A DNA stretch of 64,000 nucleotides from Microstegium vimineum (Eukaryota > Streptophyta > Magnoliopsida > Poales > Poaceae). Below, in pieces: positions 31,941 to 42,342 of the stretch. How positions within the stretch are numbered: the stretch's first letter is position 1; the number at the start of each line of letters is the position of its first letter. The translations under genes were made by a program, and so were the position numbers. Where the stretch lies: NCBI GenBank assembly GCA_022036555.1, contig CM039139.1:9374262-9438261 (forward strand), given 5' to 3'. The notes below the pieces were generated by a model. That model was not told the origin of the DNA. It worked only from the letters and a program-made list of their open reading frames with translations, and ran no database searches.

Positions 31941-33136
31941 ACTCTTTGATCTCATCGAAAGCCTTCTGATGTACGTCACCCCATACAAACTCTTGATCTT
32001 TTTTAAGCTTTAACACTGGAGAGAAGGGCAAAACTCTTTGTGACAAATTAGCTATGAATCTTCTTACAAAATTAATCTTGCCAAGCAATGATTGCAACTC
32101 TGTGAGATTAGTTAGAGGGATAACCTTATCTTTCGCTTCCATGCTCTTCTTACCAACTTCGATCCCTCCTTTATGGACTAGAAATCCTAAAAACTCACCA
32201 GTCGAGACCCCAAAGACACTTGTTCGGGTTCATCTTCAAACCATGCTTCCTAGTGCACTCCAAAGTTTTCCTTAAATCGGCTAAATGTCCTTCGTGATTT
32301 CTAGACTTGACTACCACGTCATCAATATAGATCTCTACAATTTTGCCGATCAACTCGTGGAAAATAAAGTTCATGGCCCATTGATAAGTTGCACCGACAT
32401 TCTTTAAACCAAAAGTCATGACGACCCACTCAAACAAACCAATATGACCAGGGCATCTGAAGGCTGTCTTTGAAATATCCTCTATTGCCATAAAGATTTG
32501 GTTATAGCTAGCGTTACCATTCATAAAGCTGATGACTTCATAACCAGCCGCTGCATCGACAAGCAATTCAGCAACCGACATTGGGTAACCATCCATTGGA
32601 GTGGCTTTATTGAGATTTCTAAAGTCAATGCAGACCCTCATCTTTCCATTCTTTTTGTACACCGGTACTATGCTTGAAATCCACTCCGCATACCTGTATG
32701 GCCGAATGAAATTCGCTTCTAATAATCTTTCAACTTCTTTTTTCACATCGGTCAATACCTCCTCTTTGAAAATTTTCCGAGGAGGTTGTTTGTAAGGACG
32801 ATACCCGGTCTTAATCGACAATCGATGCTCAACAATAGAACGATCCAGTCCGGGCATCTCCATGTAATCCCAAGCAAAACAATCCTTGAATTCTTTTAGA
32901 AGGTCTATCAACTTTAATCTATACTCGGGGTCTAAATTTGCACTGATATACATCGGCCTTGGCTTGACATCATCACCAACATTTATTTCTTCTAGTTTAT
33001 CGGCCGACATAAAGCCACGTCCCAACTTTCCTTTGTTTCCATCGATTGGGTTCCCCATTAAAAATTGCTTTGAGAGCCGACTGCTTGGATCGACTGTTGA
33101 TCCTTGTTGAATACGTTCACAGGACCTTCTTTCCAT
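31941..33136 (-). pseudogene. Element I reverse transcriptase (Tat-type Gypsy), truncated
   Basis: Minus-strand RT: RSIVEHRLSIKTGYRPYKQP, KNGKMRVCIDFRNLNKATP, FMNGNASYNQIFM, AFRCPGHIGLFEWVVMTFG and the catalytic YIDDVVVKS. Then HKGGIEVGKKSMEAKDK-like text and FVRRFIANLSQ up to AFDEIKEYK, where it stops. The motif A Asp (FLDG or FMDG in relatives) reads Asn, so this RT would be inactive even without the frameshift near 32195. RNase H, integrase and the 3' LTR are absent. Confidence 0.9.
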
Positions 33137-33908
33137 ACTCTCCTAGAGAAACAGTCAACGCCATCATATTCCCAGTATGTAGGCTTCGTAGCAGCAACAC
33201 TTACAGAATCATCAGCATGAACCACTTCGACATCATCTCCAATCCACTGAATGATAATCTGATGCATGGTTGAAGGTATGCAGCAGTTAGCATGGATCCA
33301 ATCTCTTCCTAAGAGCAGACTGTATGCCCCCTTGCCATCAATGATGAAGAAAGTAGTAATCAAAGTTTTTGATCCAATCATCAACTCAATGTGTACAGCC
33401 CCTCGGGTATCAGAAGGATTACCAGCAAAGTCCCTGAGCACCATGTCAGTCCTCAACAGTTCCTCATTAGTCATCCTGAGCTTCCTAAAGGTTGTATAAG
33501 GCATAATATTGATGGCAACCTCTCCATCAACAAACATCTTGGTTAGAGGCTTGACATTGACGTATCCTTTCAAATAAAGTGACTTTAAATGTCGATGCTT
33601 GGCCGGCTTATCGAAAACTGCCTGTTCAGACAGGACAAGTTGGGCCATTAGATCCTGATATTCGCTCTCATCGAAATTGGAGTACACCTCCTCTTGGATT
33701 TCTGGCCTTCGGGAGCTATGAACTCTGATGGAAGGAAGAAAGCCATGCACGCATGAGCCGAATGGTCCTTTTCGGATTTTTTCTTAGGACGCCATATTTG
33801 TTTCTTTTTGGCAACTGTCTGCACCAGCTCCCTGTTCCTCAAGCGTTGTACTCTCCTTTTCTGGCTCTTCCTCAGCCTTGGTGGGCACCATTGTCCTTTC
33901 TGCCACAC
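33137..33908 (-). pseudogene. Element I protease region and preceding linker
   Basis: Minus strand: QKRRVQRLRNRELVQ linker (33908-33750), then FEDES-like text and the protease-like fold with YVNVKPLTKMFVDGEVAINIMP (VDGE where VDGG or VDGS is usual), LLGRDWIHANCCIPSTMHQ and WEYDGVDCFSRRVW. The text changes frame near 33750 and again into RT. The protease would cut Gag-Pol. Several breaks mark it as dead. Confidence 0.82.
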
Positions 33909-34006
33909 GTACTCACAGTGCTCTTCTTCCTCAGCACCTTCCTCATAATGGATCCACTCCTGATCGGCAAATCTCTTGCCTCGCCGATTTTCAGAGCTGC
34001 TTATTT

Positions 34007-36300
34007 TTAAACGCCGATCGTCCTCAGGAACTGTGCTCCAAGTCTTTCATGGATCGGATGGCAGTTGACCCTGGACTGCCTGTACCCTGAATATTGATCA
34101 CTGCATTTGGGGCAATTGTTCTTAACAGGCAGCTTTAGGCCTTCATTCCAGCAATGCTTGAAAAACGGGCATCCCCAATGAGACTGCTCCTGCTCTCTCA
34201 TGTACTCTTGCTCTCTCTGGTACATCTCTTCCTCGTACCTCTGAGGTTCCTCCATAAACTCATGTTCTTCGTAATACTTCTGTCTCTAATACCGCTCTCG
34301 CTCTCGTCACCATTTGTTTAACAGAATCCGTGTCGTAACCCTGGGCCTGGAAGCTTCCCCTCTCTCAGTTCAGCTATTCTAAAACTAGGCCCGTTGCTGA
34401 AACTTCTCATTTGTAATCTGTCGATCAGGGTCAACAGCACCAGCTTTTCTTGCTCTGTATGAGGTCAACACCTTCATTTTGCCCTTGCCTTTGGTGTCTT
34501 CTATAGCAACCATGTTCATAGAGAAAGACACCGTGTTCTGTGCAAAAGGATTAGCATCAATTTTCATCTTGCCATCAAACTTTAGGTGCCCCTCCTGAAT
34601 AGCCTTCTGGATTCGTACTCTGAACACTCGGCAATCATTGATGGAATGAGAATTAGTATTGTGGTACCTGCAAAATTTCTTGTCTTTTACTCCTTCAGGG
34701 CGCAGCATGGGGTGCCCTTCTGACAATTTGATGCGTCCCTCTCTTAACAACAACTCGAACAACTTGTCTGACTTAGAGACATCGAAGTCATAAGTACCCT
34801 TCTGCTGCCTCAACCATCATTGACTAACCTAAGTCGGCTCTTTCACCCAGACCAATTCGGCGACGGCTATCTCATCTTCTTCATCATACTCTGCTGCTTC
34901 TTCCAGGAAACTTTGATACATCTCATTAGCCACATCGCCCTTCTGGAAGCGGTTATCTCTCTTGAACCCCTGAGCCTGATTACTCATCATTGCCAACCGC
35001 TGCGACAACTGACCAAGGTCATCAAAATCCATGCCGAACAACTTCTCCCTGACATTCGGCTGCATGCCTGCTATCGCCATCCCTGACAATTGGTCATCTG
35101 GCAAATTCAAGGAATAGCAAAGGTTTTTGGTCTCTTTGAACCTGTAGAGATACTCCTGGGTGTTTCATTAGCCCTCTGCCTCAAGCTCATAAGATCAACT
35201 AGCTTCTTCTCATTAGTACCCGTAAAGAAATACACATGGAACCTCTGCTCTAATTGTGCCCATGTTCCAATGGAATTCGCCGGCAGAGATGTGAACCACG
35301 TGAAAGCTGGCCCGGTCAGAGACAACGGAAAATACCGAATCCTCTAGGCTTCATCTGCAGACACCTCTCCAAGCTGCATCAAGTATCGGCTGATGTGTTC
35401 TATGGTGCTAGTGTCATCTTGACCAGAAAACTTGGTCAAATCTGTAGGAGGCTTTACTCTCGGAGGGAGTGCCACTCGGTTATACCACTCTGGGTAAGGG
35501 GACTTGTATGCATAGGACTGGTTCTTTGGCTTCAAGCCAAACTGATTCTGCATCATGTCTGCCATCCTGTGCATGATAAGGTCAATATTTGAATTTGGAG
35601 CTCCATGAGCTTGCCCTTCAAAAGGCAGCCCTGCTGAATTCTTATACCCTGGATTTGGGAGAGCATCAATAGCATTGTAATCGGCAAACTCTTGATATCC
35701 GTCTCCATACATATTCTTCTGCAACCTGTTCGCTGCTAGAGACACTTTGAAAGCCGATTGTGGGACGTTTCCTGAAGTATTGAACGCGAGCTGGCCATAA
35801 GTCATGGGAGGTTATTGTTTCTGGTGAGGAACCAATCCACTTTGGTTCATGCTAAGCGCTCCGCTATCCTCAGCAGTCTTCTCCTGGTGCTTCGGTACAT
35901 GGAACAACGTCGGTCCTTGCATTGGCCCAACAACTTCCTCAAAGTATTTATTAGCAGATGGACCGAAAGTACTGACCATGATCGTGCGAAAGGTATTCAA
36001 AAAAGCCGTATGATGATTTCGCATAGTGTCACTCATGGCTTTGTAAACCACTTCAGTTAGCTTCCGAGCATCTTCCTCTTCGGTGTAATCAATCTGATGT
36101 GAAAGGAGAGTCCTTGGGAGCGACTGCTTCTGAAAAACCTTGTTGCTTTTATTCTTTGAAAAGGACATCAAGCATTTGTGTTGAAACTCATCACATGCTT
36201 GCGGAACCGTATTCCTCAAGTCTTCTGGCAACTCATCCATAGTCATGTCCAGAACTTGGTTATTCTCAAATTCAGGCATCTTGAAATGTGTAGTCCCACC
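34007..36300 (-). pseudogene. Element I gag (Tat-type) with zinc-binding segments
   Basis: Minus strand from FKMPEFENNQV near 36280: an N-terminal domain to 35812, then YPEWYNRVALPPRVKPPTDL and the gag core FPLSLTGPAFTWFTSLP with YFFTGTNEKKLVDL (35350-35107), GMQPNVREKLFGMDF, a zinc-knuckle-like KFCRYHNTNSHSINDCRVF (near 34680-34620) and a second Cys-rich segment CPFFKHCWNEGLKLP with NNCPKC (34170-34100). Several stops and frameshifts separate the blocks. It is a structural protein of the particle in this lineage. Confidence 0.82.
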
Positions 36301-36317
36301 GGGTGTGCCAAAAAGTG
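36301..36317 (-). promoter_or_regulatory. Primer-site-like sequence of element I
   Basis: Reading out of the LTR on the minus strand gives CTTTTTGGCACACCC. The TGG start suits a primer site, but I cannot assign the tRNA. Confidence 0.45.
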
Positions 36318-37752
36318 TGTTGACACAAAATGTGACGCACTGTGCCTCACGCACAGCAAGCCAGAAAGCGTGACTTCAAACGGGTGCCCAGGCGTTTCAA
36401 AATCCGGAAACGTGCCAGTCAGTTTAACCTGAAACTAACAAGGAATGAAATCATCAGATACAAACTGGAACATGTCGGGTGAAACCAGACAGTTCCGTAT
36501 ATACGGCCCTGAAGCCACTTGCGACGACATACAGCTATAGAAGCTGTCTGCCAACAAGTTTTATAGATCATTCGACTAAAACGAATGTAAATTACGTAAA
36601 GAGTTGATTGTCGAACATGCATGCATGAGAAAGTACGTATGAATGAAATATAATTAATTGTGAGTTAAAGCATAACCAAGCTTGGTAATCCAACCGAGTT
36701 GGGATCCATGATGAAGAAACATGTAAGAAAACACGATCAAACTGATTTAAAGCTTGTATCCGCCGCACGACACTTAACTTTATCAAAGCTTAAACGTGAT
36801 TAACATGCATGAACCCGCAACATGTAACAATCTATATGAAAACCAATTCGGCTATTATGAACGTAAGATCTATTTGTTAGATATAAACAACTGTTAAAGC
36901 GCGAATAGATCTGCAAGAAAAGATAAAGCCGGACCGTATCAATCTAGATTGGGCAAAAGAGTGTTACAAATATATAACATATATAAAACATGCAACACGT
37001 AGTAACTTAATGAATCTACTAGATCTTGCCAAATCTAATAGAGCCGATAACTATCTTGCTTTTGCTAAGCATATCAAGCAAACACCTGCCGCACGGTATT
37101 TACTCATAAACAAAACATAAGCAAATACATTCTTGATTGTCAAGCAAGGATCCCCCGCATGATCATTGAAAACAAACAAGACTACTTGCATCAACGTCTA
37201 AATCCACCGCATGATACTAGACATGATAACAAGGTTGTCGGGACTTACGGAGGTCGACGGATCGATGACTGCTCTCGAAGAACTCGACGACACGACAAAG
37301 GACTTGAAATTGGCACAGGGCCAGTTGTATTGAATTGGTTGTGAACCCTCTTTACAATGGCCAAGGGTTTATATTTATACCCTAGTCATGACACGAGTCC
37401 TACAAGGACACAGTTACAAAATATTAAAGGAAAAACATAACATCTTTGACTTTAATTTCCTCCGGAGTCCTCATCGCCTTAATTGTCGTAATCTTTGTCG
37501 CCCGATCGACTCCTGCTTGCCGTTTTTGTCGCTTTCTTCAACAGAAAACCACCCTTCCTCAGAATAGTCGGTCGCACGATCATTTGCCGAACCCATGGAA
37601 ATTAGCCGACCGCATGGATACTTGCCGAATGCCTTCGAAATTAGCCGACCGTACGGACACTTGCCGAATGCTCCGAACACCTGTCTCTGCAAATTTACTG
37701 TGCATTGGCCCACCTGTCATCTTCCTAAGCATAGAAAAATCTAGTGTTAACA
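36318..37752 (-). mobile_element. LTR I: 5' LTR of the minus-strand Gypsy element I
   Basis: On the minus strand it runs TGTTAACACTAG (from 37752) to GTGTCAACA (36318), 1435 bp. Gag follows on its 3' side, so it is the 5' LTR. A minus-strand TATA lies near 37367-37375 (GGTATAAATATAAACC). Units of about 39 bp containing TTGCCGAA and TTAGCCGACC repeat at 37584-37670. The right flank is GCCAC; the left end of I is deleted, so the duplication cannot be checked. Confidence 0.78.
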
Positions 37753-38036
37753 GCCACATTTACCTATACTTGTTGAGATTCATTTATGAGCGATCTGAGA
37801 GCACCAGAAAAAGTAAGTTAAACATGCAAAAACTCCAAGTGACAAGATTGAAAGATGAAGGGACTCTACTTCTAGCTACTTTATTCCTCAGTTGCTCATA
37901 GTTATATGGTGACTCTACTAAACTCCCGCAGTACATGTATAAAAGGAATCTTTCTATTATTGATGTCTCAACCTTAAGCTTATGTTTTAACCATCCTTTT
38001 CTCGAGGACGAGTAAAAGCCTAAGTATGGGGGAGCT
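37753..38036 (+). mobile_element. Element G 3' untranslated end and polypurine tract
   Basis: AT-rich G sequence resumes after I. CTCGAGGACGAGTAAAAGCC and then AAGTATGGGGGAGC lead straight to the LTR, the usual purine tract of this Gypsy group (compare 51246-51260 in H). Confidence 0.8.
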
Positions 38037-38306
38037 TGTTGACACCTCTTAAGTATCAATTCTAAGTGTCAACTAAGCAGAAGAAAGGATATAATTGCAA
38101 CACACCACCTAGACATAGGGTTTTAACTGACAGAATTCCACGAGTTTTGGTGTTTATCTGTTTCTGCAGGGAGACAACTGCAAAATAGAAAAAGAGGCCC
38201 ACATGTAAGGATTACATAGACACATAACACCTCCGAACGAAAAAGAGCAATCTAGAAGACTCTAGAACCAACCCCCTGGAAGGAGGGGCCCACCTATCAC
38301 CAGGGT

Positions 38307-38339
38307 AGGGCGAGCGCCCTCCCCCTAGGGCGGCCGCCC
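38307..38339. repeat. GGGCGGCCGCCC palindrome pair in LTR G
   Basis: GGGCGAGCGCCC-type copy at 38308-38319 and the perfect 12-mer GGGCGGCCGCCC at 38328-38339, identical to that at 30918-30929. Confidence 0.95.
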
Positions 38340-38458
38340 AAGGCCCAGGCCCAATGAGGCCCTGCTTCGTGGATTAGGGTTCCACCGCCTTTGAGGTTCA
38401 ATCTAAACCCTCCATTAAGGTCGGTTTGATCCGACCACTGACGATCATTTGAGGGGGC

Positions 38459-38465
38459 TATATAA
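38459..38465 (+). promoter_or_regulatory. TATA box of LTR G
   Basis: TATATAA in GGGGGCTATATAAGGAGG, about 120 bp downstream of the palindrome. Confidence 0.75.
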
Positions 38466-39339
38466 GGAGGACCCCTGCCCCCTGGTTAAAGGCAATCCAT
38501 TATTCATTTGTATATTTTCCAGAGAGGATTCGCCAGAGAAGATCCCTTATGGATCTATTCTCTAGGGCTTAGCTTCAAGAGAAACTATTCTTAGTTTCTA
38601 TGTGAGATTAGAGTTTACTCTTCTAGATTGAGAGAGATAGAGTGGAGGTGTGGATTGGAGGAAGCCCGGCCTGTCGGTGTCTCCTCTCCAGTTTGTATTG
38701 ACGGGATCAAGTCTCCTAACCCGAGGCTTGCTCCTAGGATTTCTTTGGTATTTCTACTTCTAATTCTAGTAAGTTCCCTGTTTTATTATTCTTTGGTTTG
38801 TGAGTTTACTTTATTCTCTTTGCATAGAGAGTAGAGTAATCATCTCTAGCGTAAACGTGGTGTTTGGGCTAGGATACTCATAGATATCCCCTGTCTAGCC
38901 GGATCTGTGGTAGTAGCTCGGAATGTGACAATTCCGTAGATACCTTTGGATTCTACAATCCCGTTAGAAGGATCGGTAGGGTTTCATAGGCTGCATGTTA
39001 AGCATCCTCTGAGGTGTCTCTTATCACGACGGTTCTCCCCAATAGAATAATAGTGCATATCTTGCATAGACTAGAACGAGAGTGCAGTCGTAGTATTCTC
39101 TATATCCTCATATCAAAATCACCTTGTTTGTAGCCTAAAGGTTAATAGCATAGATTTGGTTAGTCAGATGCACCCTTTCTCCCTACGGAAAAACAAATAA
39201 CGATACTCTGGACTATCTCCCGGGTGAAGTGCTCACCGGTATCCGTGCGCTTGCGGATTACTTCCTAGTGATTTATCTGTCTGCGTTAACAAATATCAAC
39301 AGTGGTGCCTTCTGATGTTATGTTTCCATGCTCGCAGCT

Positions 39340-39750
39340 TATCGGGGGCATGTTCATCTTAAATTTCCAGATCTGCAGGCGAAGGTGGATGCCTACTACG
39401 ACCGCTTCTGGTCGCTGGCAAGGGAGGTCACCCCCATGGTTGAGTGTGTGAACGGGTAGACGCTTATTCCTGAGCGCGCCGAGCAGGCGACCATGGAGGG
39501 CGTCCTGTCGAGGGCTCGTGGCCATTGGGGCAGGCTCCGGTCATTCACGGCCTTGGCGGCGTAGAGTGTGGCTGCTCATGGTTTTGCCATGTTGCGGTCG
39601 CACTACTCGAAGATGGATCTTGGTCGGGTGGTGACCGGATTCGCGGTGGGGACATCGGACGAGGAGATGGACCATCTTGAGGTTGAAGTCAATCAGGTGG
39701 CAGAGGTTTTAGTTAGGGATGTAGACTTGTTTGCTGCGGTACAGCAGTAG
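39340..39750 (+). pseudogene. Antisense ORF fragment of Tat-type element J
   Basis: J is oriented on the minus strand, so this plus-strand frame is antisense to it. It reads QAKVDAYYDRFWSLAREV, then RGHWGRLRSFTALAA, then AMLRSHYSKMDLGRVVTGF and ends with VDLFAAVQQ and a stop at 39748-39750. Stops lie near 39460 and 39562. Antisense ORFs are known in Tat-lineage elements, and this C-terminal text resembles the common grass type as I remember it. Function unknown. At the same site, element F carries the F-box cargo. Confidence 0.6.
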
Positions 39751-40350
39751 TTTGTATCTAGGATACAAGATGTCGGACTTGTAAATAAAATACTACAAAG
39801 TTGTATTATATTCGAGGCGGTGAGCTTTTGTTTCACTTGTATGTCATGTCGTGCCTGCTAAGTCGTGAGCCGTAGCGATGAATCGTTTGGTCTTGGGTTC
39901 TCCATGGTCTAGATCGTAGGACACAGAGCCTCTGCACGCGTAGGTGCCATAGGGATTACCAAGGAGGCATGCTGCTGACAACCGGCAGCGCAGAGGGTGA
40001 GCAGCTCATGCTCGCATAGGGAGATGCCACGGACAGGGCCTTTTTCTGAGAGGCTCGATCGTGGCGTGACTAGGGCCTGTGTAGACCGTTCCTACAGACG
40101 CTGGGCGAAAAGCCATGCTGCTTGTAGAGTCGTCGACCGTATCGTGGTCGTATACAGATTCAGGCACATGACCTCCGACCCAAGCAATGTCTCCCGGTTG
40201 TTGGGGAGGCATCACTTGGGAGACCTGTTGTTGTAATCATAGCGTATAGGGTAGCTACTTCTATGCGCTATGGTTAAACGGTAGGCCAGCTTCGGAGGCT
40301 TTCTGGTTATGGCCAGGCTGTTTGGCAAGAAACACCTTAATGCGTTCTAG

Positions 40351-40530
40351 AGAGGTCGTCAAACACTATGAGAGTGTTTTGGAGAGGTCGCTAAATGTTG
40401 TAAGCGTTTTGTAGAGGTCGTCGAACGCCGTAAGCGTTTTGAAGGGGTTGTTGAACATCGTGAGCGTTTTGTAGAGGTCGCCGAACACCATGAGCATTTT
40501 GTGGAGGTCGTCGAACGTCGTGAGCATATT
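40351..40530 (-). repeat. 30-bp tandem repeats coding a decapeptide in J
   Basis: Six 30-bp units (starts at 40351, 40381, 40411, 40441, 40471, 40501). The minus-strand frame codes TLTAFDDLYK-type decapeptides and is open for five units, ending at a TAG in the last. Confidence 0.85.
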
Positions 40531-40557
40531 GTAGGAAACAAGCAAATTAAACATAAG

Positions 40558-42212
40558 TATGGAGAAGATGGTTGGAGCTTATTAAAGATTATGATCTTGA
40601 AGTGCATTACCATCCAGGCAAGGCGAATGTTGTAGCTGATGCCTTAAGTCGTAAGGGTAGTTGCAACTATCTGAGCCTAAAGACGGTAAATTCCACACTC
40701 TATTATGAGTTAGAAAGGCTAGGAACATCTATGGTTAAGCATGGCAGTCTAGCTAACATATCGGTGGAACCCAACATTCGTGATCAAATTATCGAGGCTC
40801 AAAAGACCAACAAAGGAATCGCACATCTTAAAGCAAAGGTGAAATCTGGGACACCTAGTTGTTTTAACTTAGATGAATTTGATGTGCTTTGGTTCAAAGA
40901 TCGTCTTGTGGTGCCCAAAGTTCCCGAGTTGCGACAATCTATTCTTGATGAAGCTCACACTTCTCGTTTGTCCATTCATCCTGGAAGCAACCAAATGTAT
41001 CAGGATTTGAAGAGGAAGTTTTGGTGGACAAAGATGAAGATTGAGATAGCTGGTTATGTGGCTAAGTGCGACACTCGTCAGAAAGTGAAAGCAGTACGTT
41101 TGAAACCGGGAGGTCAACTTCAACCCTTGCCTATTCCAACATGGAAATGGGAGGATATTAGCATGGACTTTATCGTAGGTCTACCTAAGACCGCTAAGGG
41201 CCAAGATTCTATCTGGGTAATTGTTGACCGTTTAACCAAGTCTGCTCACTTTATACCCATCAAAACCACCAACATTGTGGCTGCATATGCTGGTATTTAC
41301 TTATCGAGAACAGTAAGTCTTCATGGTATTCCTAAGACCATCGTATCTGATCGTGGAACTCAGTTTGTCTCAGCTTTCTGGAGGCATCTTCATGAATCTC
41401 TGGGTACTAAACTTCTGTACAGTACGGCTTATCATCCCCAAACTGATGGCCAAACTGAACGAGTAAATCAGATTCTTGAAGACCTTTTGAGATGTTGTGT
41501 GCTCAATTTTGCCGAGAAGTGGGATGAATGTTTACCTTTGGCCGAGTTCTCTTATAACAATAATTACCAGCAGAGCATAAAAATGTCACCATTTGAAGCT
41601 TTGTATGGTCGAGGTTGCAGAACTCCTCTTAATTGGTCGGAACCCGGGGAACGTGAGTTCTTTGGTGTCGACGTAGTTAAGGAAGCCGAAGATAAAGTCA
41701 AACAGATTCGTATCAATCTTGAGATTGCACAATCTAGGCAAAAGAGCTATGCTGATAAAAGAAGAGGTCCTTTACCGTTTGATCCTAGAGATCATGTGTA
41801 TGTAAAAGTCTCGCCTATGAAAGGAATCTCTAGATTTGGAGTAAAAGGCAAGCTAGCACCTCGCTATGTCGGCCCATTCCCAGTTCTGGAACGCATTGGC
41901 AAGGTGGCTTATCGTTTAAAGTTTCCTGACATTCTATCCGCCGTTCATGATGTGTTCCACGTATCCCAATTGAAGAAGTGTCTTCAAGTTAAGGATACAA
42001 CCATTGAAGTTGAAGGAGTGCAGTTAGAACCTGATGTGACATACTCTGAGTATCCTGTAAAGGTTCTTGATCGAAAAGATCGAATTACTCGTCGCAAGAG
42101 CATCAAGTTCTACAAGGTTCAGTGGAATCAGCACTCAGAAGAAGAAGCTACTTGGGAATCTGATGATTATCTTTTAGATAATTTCCTAGAGTTTTATGCT
42201 TCTATTGTTTGA
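40558..42212 (+). CDS. Element K RNase H end, integrase and chromodomain (chromovirus)
   Basis: Open frame without stops. It begins in the RNase H tail (RRWLELIKDYDLEVHYHPGK, VADALSR), as the upstream pol is deleted. Integrase: HTSRLSIHPG and KCDTRQKVK form the zinc region, in which the second Cys is replaced by Arg. The core has SMDFIVGLPK, VSDRGTQF and DGQTERVNQ (D, D, E all present). The GPY/F-type LAPRYVGPFPVLERIG follows. The last 50 residues (YPVKVLDRKDRITRRKSIK, FYKVQWNQHSEEEATWE) form a chromodomain, which in chromoviruses guides insertion to heterochromatin. With a 4-kb LTR it best fits the Tekay clade. It is the longest uninterrupted single-element pol frame here, but has no N-terminal pol. 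Confidence 0.92.
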
Positions 42213-42342
42213 GTTGTTTGTAAAACCTGGTCATAGTTGTTACATGGGAAATGAAAAAGAGAAGGTGCTTGACACATTTCCTTTTCCATTACTTTGTTTC
42301 ACTCCTAAATCTCGGGACGAGATTTCTTTAAGGGGGAAAGGT
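42213..42342 (+). mobile_element. Element K 3' untranslated end with polypurine tract
   Basis: CTCGGGACGAGATTTC and TTTAAGGGGGAAAGGT (to 42342) precede the LTR, the usual purine tract of long-LTR chromoviruses. Confidence 0.85.

Larger units (their letters stand above)
38037..39301 (+). mobile_element. LTR G: 3' LTR
   Basis: Runs TGTTGACACCTCTTAAG to AATATCAACA, 1265 bp. The palindrome pair is at 38307-38339 and TATATAA at 38459-38465, as in the internal promoter before ORF2. The right flank is GTGGT (39302-39306). The 5' LTR of G is not in the window. Confidence 0.9.
39302..40556 (-). mobile_element. Element J: 3' part of a minus-strand Tat-type non-autonomous element
   Basis: Compared with F in reverse: 30-bp repeats (40351-40530), the segment around 40008-40095, and 39760-39990 all align with F at 25531-25815, 26085-26160 and 26921-27190. 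It has no LTR. The left edge is the end of LTR G, the right edge the RNase H of K. At the place where Cassandra sits in F, J is uninterrupted. Confidence 0.8.

Noticed and set aside
37446..37901. A 151-codon open frame at the edge of LTR I
   Set aside because: It spans the LTR I / element G boundary, so it cannot be an ancestral gene.
40366..40554. CRISPR-like array in the 30-bp repeats
   Set aside because: Units are directly tandem with no spacers and lie in a plant retroelement.
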